Position numbers and translations under genes: made by a program. Shown here in pieces: positions 25,334 through 33,698 of a stretch of 64,000 bases of DNA. Position 1 is the stretch's first letter, and each line of letters begins with the position of its first letter. This DNA comes from Poriferisodalis sp965208555 (GTDB lineage: Bacteria > Actinomycetota > Acidimicrobiia > Acidimicrobiales > Poriferisodalaceae): positions 2,666,001-2,730,000 of the forward strand of contig NZ_OZ242342.1 in assembly GCF_965208555.1 (NCBI RefSeq), written 5' to 3'. The notes under the pieces are model-generated. The model was not told the origin of the DNA and made no database searches. It worked only from the letters and a program-made list of their open reading frames with translations.

Positions 25334-28300
25334 GTGAGCGACGCTGCTGCTGATGGACCTGCCCGCTGGCGGCTCGAACGAGCGGGGATCATCAACATCT
25401 ACCAGTACGACAACGAGGTGCTTGACTTCGCCGGTGGCCGGCTGCTGCTGCGCGGCGCGAACGGCTCGGGCAAGTCCACCGCCATGAACATGCTGCTGCC
25501 GTTCCTGCTCACGGCGAAGCAGCGCAACATCGATGCTGCGGGGGAGCAGAGCCGCCTACTGCACGCATGGATGCTGGCCGGACGCGACGACGCGCAGCCT
25601 GTCGGCTACCTGTGGATCGAGTTCCGAAGGCGTGAGGAGTTCTTTACGTGCGGCTGCGGCATCCGGGCCAACCGGCAGTCTGACCGCGTGACGACGTGGT
25701 GGTTCGCCACCTCGCAGCGGCCGTGCATCGACTTCGAGTTGGTCGTTGCGCGGGTGCCGCTGTCGGCAGACCAACTTCGGGAGCGGCTGGGGGAAGGCGC
25801 CGTGTTCCGTGAGGCCGACCGTCCTGCGTACCGGGCGCTCGTAGCGAGAACGCTGTTCGGCGGCGCCCCTCCCGAACAGCATTTCCGGCTCATCGACAAG
25901 GTGCGCAGCCCGCGGGTGGGCGACCGCGTCGACGTGGACTTGCCGAACTACCTCATGGATGCCTTGCCGCAGCTGTCCGACCGGGCGCTGGCCGATGCCG
26001 CGGCGCCGCTCGATGACCTTGATGAGCATCGTCGCAATATGGCCGAAACCGAACGCACCGTCGCGGCGCTCGGCGCACTCTTGGAGCGCTACCGCGGCTA
26101 CTGCCGCAGTGACCTGCGCGAGCGTGCGACGCAGGGCCGGCAACTGTTGTCGGAAGCTCGGCGATGGCGTCGCGACGAGACGAGATTGCGCAGCGAGGCC
26201 GCCGAGGCCCAGCGGGAATTCCAGCGCCTAGGGGAGCGCATCGGCGCTGTGGAGCGTCGTGCCGAAGTGCTGCGCGCCGAGACCATGGCCATCGTCGAGT
26301 CGAGTGCATATCGGGAAGGACAGCAGCTCGACGCGGTGCGCGATCTGGTGGAAACGAAGCGCAGGAGCGCAGTCGAAGCGCAGCGCGCCGTGAATGCAGC
26401 GGCTGAGCGAGTGGACGGGTTTGTCGGCGGGGCCACCGCAGCGCAGCGTCGAAGCGAAGGCCACTTGGATCGTGTGAACCGGGCGCTCGTCGACGCATCG
26501 CGGCTGGCCGGTGCCTGCGGGCTCGCCGCCCGCCCGCCACAGGGGCTGAGCCTGAGACACGGCGACATTGACGGGGCCGATGCAGTCATGCCCGAGGCGG
26601 TCGAGACCGGTGAATCGGCGCGACGCTTAGACGAGACCAGTGCAGCCATCGGGCATCGGCGCCGTGACCTGGCGGCTGTCGGTGCGGCACAAGGACGGCT
26701 CGACGACGCCGAGGCGAGACACGGGCACACACAGACGGCGCTCGACGCGGCGCTCGAATTGCTTCGCCAAGCAGCCGAGCGATGCGAGGAGTCCGAACGG
26801 CAACTGGCCGAGGCGCACCGGGATTGGCAGGCGAGCGTCGGGCAATGGGCCGCGGATTCGGGAATGCTTGCAAGCCCGAGCATCCCGCGAGCCCCGTCTC
26901 GTGAGCAGCGGGCGGCGTTGCGCTCCGAGATGCTGGCGCCGGTAGAGGCGGCTGTTGCCCGTCAGCACGAGATTGCCGCAGCGACCGCGCACCGCCGCAG
27001 CGAGGCTCACACCGCGGTCACCGAGCAGCGGTCGGTGCTGGACGACTTGATCAGCCGTGCGGCGCCGCAGCCCCCTCGACTTGCCTGGCAGTCGTCGGAC
27101 GGTTACTGCCTCGCAGAAGTGGTCGACTTCACGACGGGGTTGCAGCCTGCCGCACAGGCCGGGCTGGAAGCAGCCTTGGAGGCATCGGGCCTGCTGGAAG
27201 CACGCCCTGTCGGAGACGACGCGCTCGAGTTGGCAACGGGCGAACTGGTAGCCGTGGGGTCGCGCCGCGTCGACCGGCCGCTCAGTCTGCTGCTGCAGGT
27301 CAGCGTTCCCGAGCATCTGGCTGACGATGTGGACACTCGCGTTGTTGCTCGTCTGCTCGATTCGGTGAGCTGCGATGCTCCCGAATCTGCAAACTCGTCT
27401 GAAGAACCAGTGACCGGCATGAGCGGCGCGTACGTCGGCACCGACGGCGCCTTCGCAGTGGGCTCGCTGCGGGGCCGTCACGCAAAGCCGCAGTCCGAGC
27501 ACATCGGAGCGGCGGCTCGGCAAGCAGCGTTGGCACGCGCACGCGAGGCGGCACGCCGCGAACTCGACCGTCTGCGTACAGAGGCGTTGCGGTTCGACGA
27601 TCTGCACACTGAGCAGCGGCAGTTGCTGGACAGTCTGCAAACTCACCGCGACGCATTCCCGACGTCGTCCGCGCTGGACGATGCCGAACTGGCCGCTGCC
27701 TCAGCAATAGCGGAACACGACCGTGTCGACGAGCAGCGCCGAGCGGCCCAAGCCGAAGTCGATTCAGCCGAGACGGCTGCCGCGGATGCTGGCGCCGAAC
27801 TGCACCGCGTGGCGGCTCAGCTCTCGCTGCCGCGCGAACATGCTGCCCGCAACAAGGTGAGCGAGGACCTGACCGATCTCGATCGTCTGCTCATTGCAGG
27901 CAACGAGCAACTGCGCACTCTTGAACAGGGCGTCCGCGACTGGGTCCGCACGGCGACGCAGCTGTGCGGTGCGCTGGACGAACGCTCCGCCGCCCGCGAG
28001 CGATTGAGCCGCGCGGAGTCGGAGTTCGAACAAACGCGCGCACGACTGGATCGGCTGACCGCATCCGTCGGCGCCACCTACGAGAAGCTTCGCAACGACC
28101 GAGACCGGCTCGAAACCGAGCAGCGCGTCGTGGAGGAAGCCCTGCCTGTCAGACGACGCGAGCGTGAAGCTGCGAACGCGATGCGGGCAACGAAGAGCGC
28201 TGAGGCGGACATGGCGGCGCGCAGCTTGTCCGCTGCCGAGGACCGTTGCGATGCCTTCCGGCACCATCTCGGTGATGTGCTGGCCACTCCCGGCTACGTG

Positions 28301-29524
28301 GGCGCGCTCGATGACGGCGCGATGTCCGTGGTGCCGAGCGCCGCAGCAAGCGGCAGCAGTGGCTTGCGAGAGGTGTTGGCTGGAATCGAGCAGTTGACCG
28401 CACCGCTCGAAGCACTCGACGCTCGGGCGCCGGACGATGGTTCGACGCTCGACTCGGACGCAGATCTGGTTCTCGACGGTGCCAGTCCGGCTGCCGGTGG
28501 TCGCGGCGGCACCGAGGACGATGCGAACAGCGTCGGGGCGACGGTCACCGCACAGAACGTGCGCGACTCGCTTCGGCGGCGGCGCGATTCACTCGGCGCC
28601 GGCTGGGACGCAGTCGACATTCAGGACGACGCCAACCTGCCGCTGCGCATCGAAGTCAGTTGGCCGGACGTTGGCAACGCGACGCTGCCCGAAGCGTACG
28701 CCGCCGCGGTGTCACAGCTCAAGGTGACGACCGGGCTGCTCGACCGTAAGCAGCGAGACGCGCTGCGCGAGCTGCTGCAGGGCCTCATCGCCGCCGAGAT
28801 CGTCCAGAAGATGCACGGCGCCGCTCACATGATCGGGCTGATGAACGAACGGCTCAGCCGGATCTCCACCGCGCACCGCGTCGGCGTGCGGCTGCGCTGG
28901 CGTCGCTCGCCAGACCTCGACCCTGCCGTGTCCCACATGGTCGGGCTGCTCGCCAAGCCTCCCGACGTGCGCACCGTCGAGGAGACAGACCAAGTGCGGT
29001 CTGCCCTCGCGGCCCGGTTGGCCGAGGCCCGTGCCGACGAGCCTGACGCCCCGTATCGACAGCTCATCGCCCGCACACTCGACTACAAGACGTGGCACCA
29101 GCTCGATGTCATGATCCGCCGACCCGAGGCGGACGAAGCGCGCCTCAGCCGTCGCACGCCTCTTTCGGAGGGCGAGAAGAAGCTGGTCACGTACCTGCCG
29201 CTGTTCGTGGCGGTGGCTGCTTCGTACGATGTCATGGCCGCTGCGGCGGCTGCGCCGCACGAAGAGCCGCCGGGCATCGGGCGCTTCGTGCTGCTTGACG
29301 ACGCCTTCGCCAAAGTCTCCGCCGACAACCATGAGGCTCTGTTTGGTCTGCTCGTCGAGCTCGACTTGGACTTCATCGCGACCAGTGAGCGGTTGTGGGG
29401 AGACCATGCGTCGGTGCCCGAGCTGTCGATTATCGAGATCGTGCGTGATCCAGCGCTGCGAACGATCCTGCTGGAGCGCTACAGCTGGCATGGGCGCGGG
29501 CTGGAACAGGTCGAAGCCGCATGA
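25334..29524 (+). CDS. jetC: Wadjet type II SMC-like ATPase JetC (TIGR02680 family)
   Basis: 1396 aa from GTG 25334 (7 nt after a TACGTT -10 box; an in-frame GTG at 25289 is possible but less likely). It is the SMC motor of the Wadjet plasmid-restriction complex. Walker A GANGSGKST lies at residues 41-49. Two long Arg/Glu/Ala-rich coiled-coil arms (about 215-570 and 700-1130) flank a globular hinge-like region near residues 575-700. The ABC signature LSEGEKK is at 1277-1283 and Walker B RFVLLDD at 1317-1323, followed by AFAKVSADNHEALF. The length fits the family (about 1,300-1,400 aa). Its stop overlaps jetA by 4 bp (ATGA). Confidence 0.93.
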   Translation: MSDAAADGPARWRLERAGIINIYQYDNEVLDFAGGRLLLRGANGSGKSTAMNMLLPFLLTAKQRNIDAAGEQSRLLHAWMLAGRDDAQPVGYLWIEFRRREEFFTCGCGIRANRQSDRVTTWWFATSQRPCIDFELVVARVPLSADQLRERLGEGAVFREADRPAYRALVARTLFGGAPPEQHFRLIDKVRSPRVGDRVDVDLPNYLMDALPQLSDRALADAAAPLDDLDEHRRNMAETERTVAALGALLERYRGYCRSDLRERATQGRQLLSEARRWRRDETRLRSEAAEAQREFQRLGERIGAVERRAEVLRAETMAIVESSAYREGQQLDAVRDLVETKRRSAVEAQRAVNAAAERVDGFVGGATAAQRRSEGHLDRVNRALVDASRLAGACGLAARPPQGLSLRHGDIDGADAVMPEAVETGESARRLDETSAAIGHRRRDLAAVGAAQGRLDDAEARHGHTQTALDAALELLRQAAERCEESERQLAEAHRDWQASVGQWAADSGMLASPSIPRAPSREQRAALRSEMLAPVEAAVARQHEIAAATAHRRSEAHTAVTEQRSVLDDLISRAAPQPPRLAWQSSDGYCLAEVVDFTTGLQPAAQAGLEAALEASGLLEARPVGDDALELATGELVAVGSRRVDRPLSLLLQVSVPEHLADDVDTRVVARLLDSVSCDAPESANSSEEPVTGMSGAYVGTDGAFAVGSLRGRHAKPQSEHIGAAARQAALARAREAARRELDRLRTEALRFDDLHTEQRQLLDSLQTHRDAFPTSSALDDAELAAASAIAEHDRVDEQRRAAQAEVDSAETAAADAGAELHRVAAQLSLPREHAARNKVSEDLTDLDRLLIAGNEQLRTLEQGVRDWVRTATQLCGALDERSAARERLSRAESEFEQTRARLDRLTASVGATYEKLRNDRDRLETEQRVVEEALPVRRREREAANAMRATKSAEADMAARSLSAAEDRCDAFRHHLGDVLATPGYVGALDDGAMSVVPSAAASGSSGLREVLAGIEQLTAPLEALDARAPDDGSTLDSDADLVLDGASPAAGGRGGTEDDANSVGATVTAQNVRDSLRRRRDSLGAGWDAVDIQDDANLPLRIEVSWPDVGNATLPEAYAAAVSQLKVTTGLLDRKQRDALRELLQGLIAAEIVQKMHGAAHMIGLMNERLSRISTAHRVGVRLRWRRSPDLDPAVSHMVGLLAKPPDVRTVEETDQVRSALAARLAEARADEPDAPYRQLIARTLDYKTWHQLDVMIRRPEADEARLSRRTPLSEGEKKLVTYLPLFVAVAASYDVMAAAAAAPHEEPPGIGRFVLLDDAFAKVSADNHEALFGLLVELDLDFIATSERLWGDHASVPELSIIEIVRDPALRTILLERYSWHGRGLEQVEAA

Positions 29525-31113
29525 CTCTCGAGCCGGCGGCCAACCCCGCTGCACGGCTGCTGTTCCGTTACATCGGGGGCGATGAATGGAACGAGTACCG
29601 GGCGATCCTCGCGGTCTTCGCCGACACATTTTTCTCCGACTTCGACGCGGGCGAGGTTCGCGAGCGGCTCGATGGCCGCGTGCTGCTCGCCGAGGAGGTC
29701 GTGGGGGACCGGCTTGAGAGCCTGCGCAAGTGGGGCAACCTGGAAGCCTCGACCGATGTCGGCAGGCCGTCGAGCATCGACGACTACTACCGCAAGCGAC
29801 ACCGCTACCTCATGACTCCGGCGGGACAGCAGGTGCACAACCTGGTCGAGGGCATGCTGGCCAGTGCTGACGAGCTTGCCGATCCTCAAGTCGGCCGGAT
29901 GCGCGAACTGCACCGCAGCCTGGCGACGCTGGCCGACCATGCGCCCGGTGACTTTGCGGACCTCGCAACCGAAGATGCCACAGAGCTCGTGCGCTCGGTC
30001 TTCGACACGCACGAACGCTTCACCGCCGAACTGACGCGCTTCTTCCGACACCTGGACCAATGGCAGAACCGCTACGACCTCGGTCCCGATGACGTGCGGC
30101 GTTTGGCCGAGGTGATCGTGGGTTACATCAGTGAGCGCCTCGATGAGGTCGAACGGATGCGAAGGCCCATCGCTCGTTCTCTGGCGGTAATCGTGCCTCG
30201 GCTGAACGGGCTGCTGGCGAAGGTCGACCGCGGGTTGGCCGGACGCATGACCCAAGCCGGTCTCGACGATGGGTTCAGCGTTCAGCGCGTCCGGGGCATC
30301 GCAATAGACGACTGGCGCTTGCTCAGCATCTGGTTCGAGGATGCCCCGCAACGGCCATCTCGTCTGACCCAGCTCACCGAGAAGGCGCTCGCTGCGGTGA
30401 GGACACTGACGACGAACCTCAGCAGACTCTCTCGCCACGGCAGCGGCATGTCGTCGCGTCGCGGCGATTTTCTGCGATTGGCCATCTTCTTCGACGCAGC
30501 GTCAGACCAATCGCGTGCTCACGAGATCGCCGCTGCCGCGCTCGGGTTGGGTTCGTGCCGCCACGCCGGCTTCGTATCCGCAGACGTCGACGACCCCGCA
30601 CCCACGAGCACACCGTGGGCAGATGCGCCCGCTGCAGCGGTGCCGGTCTCGCTGCGCAAGCGAGGGGAACGCACCGTCGGCGGGATCATCACGCCGATTC
30701 CCGACCGCAGCCCGCAACGGAGGGCGCTGAGCGAGCAGGTCAAGCGTGAGCGCGTCGAGCAGTCTGCTGCCGCGGCGCAACTGCTGGCGGCTGCTGACGG
30801 GGAAGGGCGTCTCGACGGCGCAATGCTGTCGGCCAGTGCCTTCGTACTGCTGCGCGACCTCATCAGCGCCGCCGCGCCCCGCTCCGTCGATGCGAACGGC
30901 ACCCGAAGCGCTCACGGCACAGATCTTCGCTGCGAACTTCGCCGCGATCCGGCGCGGCGCACCGAAGTGTCCTGCCCGCACGGGCGCCTGACGATGCACG
31001 ACGTCGTGGTCGCAGTCTTTGCCGTCGCCCCCACTGAGGCCATGGGTGCTGATTCGGGTGCCTGCGGCGGCGAACCCGGCCTAGATGCACGCCGGGCGGA
31101 GGCCGCAGCATGA
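29521..31113 (+). CDS. jetA: Wadjet type II kleisin-like subunit JetA (DUF2397/TIGR02677)
   Basis: 530 aa. Recognised from the N-terminal LFRYIGGDEWNEYRAILAVF, LRKWGNL (the LxxWGNL motif), SIDDYYRKRHRYLMTPAGQQ and the helical middle with RRLAEVIVGYISERLDEVERM. In the Wadjet complex this subunit bridges the SMC heads in the manner of a kleisin. There are no catalytic motifs. Residues ~355-410 are a Pro/Ala/Asp-rich linker before the C-terminal winged-helix-like part. It is coupled to jetC and jetB by 4-bp ATGA overlaps at both ends. Confidence 0.9.
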   Translation: MTLEPAANPAARLLFRYIGGDEWNEYRAILAVFADTFFSDFDAGEVRERLDGRVLLAEEVVGDRLESLRKWGNLEASTDVGRPSSIDDYYRKRHRYLMTPAGQQVHNLVEGMLASADELADPQVGRMRELHRSLATLADHAPGDFADLATEDATELVRSVFDTHERFTAELTRFFRHLDQWQNRYDLGPDDVRRLAEVIVGYISERLDEVERMRRPIARSLAVIVPRLNGLLAKVDRGLAGRMTQAGLDDGFSVQRVRGIAIDDWRLLSIWFEDAPQRPSRLTQLTEKALAAVRTLTTNLSRLSRHGSGMSSRRGDFLRLAIFFDAASDQSRAHEIAAAALGLGSCRHAGFVSADVDDPAPTSTPWADAPAAAVPVSLRKRGERTVGGIITPIPDRSPQRRALSEQVKRERVEQSAAAAQLLAAADGEGRLDGAMLSASAFVLLRDLISAAAPRSVDANGTRSAHGTDLRCELRRDPARRTEVSCPHGRLTMHDVVVAVFAVAPTEAMGADSGACGGEPGLDARRAEAAA

Positions 31114-32240
31114 GCGGGCTCGCATCCCTCGCCGCAGATCGACATGCTGACGAGCTTCGCGAAGCAGCGGGCTTCCTCGCAGTGCATCCGCTGATCGCAG
31201 CGGAACGGCATCCGGAGGAGTTCGGCTTGGTCCGGCGTCACCATCAGCAGCTAGACCAGTGGTTCACGCAGCGTTTCGGCTACCGGCTGGAGATCAGCGC
31301 TGACACGGCGCGGCTGTACAAGACCACGGTCGTGCCGAGTCGTCGGCCTCTGCGCACCGCCGGCACGCAGCCTCGTCCATTCCGGGTGGCGGAGTATCGG
31401 GCGCTTGCGCTGGTGCTGGCCGCAGTCGTCTCGGGTCCGAACGTTGTCAGCCTGCGCGATCTAGTGGACAGCATGCGAGCTGCCGCCGCGGACGCAGGAA
31501 TCGAATTCAGCGTCGAGTCCGCAGATCGCAGGGCGCTGGTGACTGCCTTGCGCTGGATGATCGTCCACGGGCTCGCAATCGAACTCCACCACGGCGTGGA
31601 CGCCTACCGCGAGGACCAGGACGCCGACGCAGTGCTCGAGATCCGCCCGGACCGAGTCGCTGCGCTCCCGCTGAACACGCTCGCAGGTGCGGAGAGCGTC
31701 GACCAGTTGATCGACCGGACTCAGCACCGGCGCTCGGCGCGGTCATGGATGCGGGCGTTGCTGCTCGAAGAGCCCGTCGTCTATCGCGGCGATCTGAGCG
31801 AAGCCGAATGGTTCGAGCTGCGGCGGCGGCTCGGCGAGGAGTCCGGCCACTTCGAGGAGATGTTCGGCATGTGCATCGAGGCACGCGCCGAAGGGCTGAT
31901 GGCCGTGGATGAGACCGGGCGGCTGACTGATGTCACGTTCCCACCCACCGGCACCATTGGCCAGGCAGCGCTGCTGCTCATCGACCGACTCGCGCATCGA
32001 GCGACCGACCGCGCGGCCCGCGCGGATGTCGACAGCATCGTGCGCGATCTCGCCGCCGAGCACGACGCGTATTGGTCCGAGTTACGCAAGAACCCCGAAC
32101 GGCTGGCAGCCGAAGCACTCGAACTGCTTGCCGATCATCGCCTGGTGGAAACTAACGGCAGCAATGGCGATGTGCTGGTGCTGCCTGCCGCCTTCCGCTA
32201 CGCCGCTGAGGTGTCTCACGAGGAAGTGCCGTTGCTGTGA
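31110..32240 (+). CDS. jetB: Wadjet type II KITE-like subunit JetB (DUF2398/TIGR02678)
   Basis: 376 aa, ATG in an ATGA overlap. Family features are EAAGFLAVHPLIAAERHPEEF, the RRHHQQLDQWFTQRFGYRL helix-strand, DTARLYKT, the helix pair PFRVAEYRALALVLAAVVSG and a C-terminal LAAEALELLADHRLVE winged helix. By analogy with MukE-type proteins it is a KITE dimer that sits on the kleisin. No enzymatic motif is present. It overlaps jetD by 4 bp (GTGA). Confidence 0.9.
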   Translation: MSGLASLAADRHADELREAAGFLAVHPLIAAERHPEEFGLVRRHHQQLDQWFTQRFGYRLEISADTARLYKTTVVPSRRPLRTAGTQPRPFRVAEYRALALVLAAVVSGPNVVSLRDLVDSMRAAAADAGIEFSVESADRRALVTALRWMIVHGLAIELHHGVDAYREDQDADAVLEIRPDRVAALPLNTLAGAESVDQLIDRTQHRRSARSWMRALLLEEPVVYRGDLSEAEWFELRRRLGEESGHFEEMFGMCIEARAEGLMAVDETGRLTDVTFPPTGTIGQAALLLIDRLAHRATDRAARADVDSIVRDLAAEHDAYWSELRKNPERLAAEALELLADHRLVETNGSNGDVLVLPAAFRYAAEVSHEEVPLL

Positions 32241-33604
32241 ACGCGACGGGATTTGCCGGGGATGGTGACGATGTGCCTGCTTCGCTTCGCGACCCGGGCC
32301 TCGACACGCTGTGGCGTGCGGTGCGTCAGCGCATCGATCGCGACGGCGAGCTTGTCGGGCGGACCATGGCGATGCCGCACTTCGAGATCCGCTGCTCGCC
32401 TGCCTTGGCGGCACTGCTGGACCGCACGCCGACCAAGCGCTTGGACCTCGGCGCGCTCGCAACCGGCTTGCGGCGCCTCGGTTTGGGACCGAGCCTGGAA
32501 ACGGCGCTGACGCAGCTTGGGCACCCACCTGACGTGGCCGCCGTCGAACGCAGAACGTCTCGGCAGCGCGGCAAGCGCGCACGTCAGGCGCTCGAGGAAT
32601 CCACCTCAGCGTGGCCCGAACCCTGGGCTGTCGAGTGGGGAGCAGGAATCCGGGGCGCAGGCCTCATCAGCGGACTGGATGCGCAGGAAGTGCGCGTCTT
32701 GGCCAGCAACGTTCGACTCTTCGTCGATCTGCTCGACAGAGATTCCGACGACTCAGAAACCGATCTCGGTTCGTGCCGCTCGGGAGGTTCTCGTTTGGGG
32801 CCGCGCGCCGAGACTTCCGCCGATCGGGCGAGTGGACCGTTGCACAGGTATCGGCTGCGCTCTGAGATAGCAGCGCACCTGTTCGGCTCGGCGCACGCGC
32901 TTGATGTCGGCACACGGCTCGGCGCTGCGGCGAATCACGTGCTGCGGTTTCACGTCGGGCCGTCGCAGCAGCACTTGGAGGGACGGGCGTTGTGGGAGGC
33001 GGCGGGCATTAGCACCGATTCGGTGTCAGCGCCGGTGCTGACGTGGGGCCTGCGGCCGTCGGGTTGTTCCTCGTTGGACCAGATGTTCCATGCAGCGAAG
33101 GAGGGCCGACTGCCGTTGCATGTCAGCCTGCGTTCGTTGCGTGAACATCCCATCGAAGTGTCTCGCGGCACGCCGGTGCTCGTGGTCGAGAACCCCAGTG
33201 TCGTCGAGGCGGCAATCGCTTCTCGGGCGTCGTTCGGCCTGGTCTGCACAAACGGGAACCCATCTGCGGCCGTGGCCGAACTGCTGCGGCAGTTGGCGCG
33301 CGGCGGCGCAGCGCTCGCCTATCACGGCGATTTCGACGCGAAGGGCATCGCCATCTGCCGCTGGATGGCTGAGCGCGGATGCGAGCCGTGGATGATGAGC
33401 GCTGCGGACTATCTGCAGGCTGTCGAACGTGCCGAAGCCGACGGCGTGCAGTTGCTGCGCGACGCCAAGCCGTGCGGCCCGACGCCGTGGGATGCACAAC
33501 TGGAAACGGCATTCGAACAGCACCGCCTTGCCGTCCACGAGGAATCCCTCAGCGGCGAATTCCTGCCGGCCTTCGCGAATCATGCTCACGCACCGTTTCC
33601 GTAA
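32237..33604 (+). CDS. jetD: Wadjet type II nuclease subunit JetD (TIGR02679 N-terminal domain plus DUF2399 TOPRIM domain)
   Basis: 455 aa, GTG start in a GTGA overlap. The N-terminal half (residues ~15-260) is the family-specific DNA-binding/dimer part. The C-terminal half is a TOPRIM fold related to topoisomerase VI subunit A: Glu318 in LVVENPSVV and the DxD pair Asp365/Asp367 in YHGDFDAKG are the metal ligands. In Wadjet systems JetD cleaves circular plasmid DNA after loop extrusion by JetABC. All acidic residues needed are present, so the operon looks intact. It is the last gene of the operon. Confidence 0.91.
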   Translation: MNATGFAGDGDDVPASLRDPGLDTLWRAVRQRIDRDGELVGRTMAMPHFEIRCSPALAALLDRTPTKRLDLGALATGLRRLGLGPSLETALTQLGHPPDVAAVERRTSRQRGKRARQALEESTSAWPEPWAVEWGAGIRGAGLISGLDAQEVRVLASNVRLFVDLLDRDSDDSETDLGSCRSGGSRLGPRAETSADRASGPLHRYRLRSEIAAHLFGSAHALDVGTRLGAAANHVLRFHVGPSQQHLEGRALWEAAGISTDSVSAPVLTWGLRPSGCSSLDQMFHAAKEGRLPLHVSLRSLREHPIEVSRGTPVLVVENPSVVEAAIASRASFGLVCTNGNPSAAVAELLRQLARGGAALAYHGDFDAKGIAICRWMAERGCEPWMMSAADYLQAVERAEADGVQLLRDAKPCGPTPWDAQLETAFEQHRLAVHEESLSGEFLPAFANHAHAPFP

Positions 33605-33698
33605 CGGGTGATCGGTGTCGCGCCTTGCACCCCCGCTCGCTGGTCTCTCGGAACCGGCGTTCGACCTCCCGTACTCGTCGGCTTGCTAGGACAGTGGA

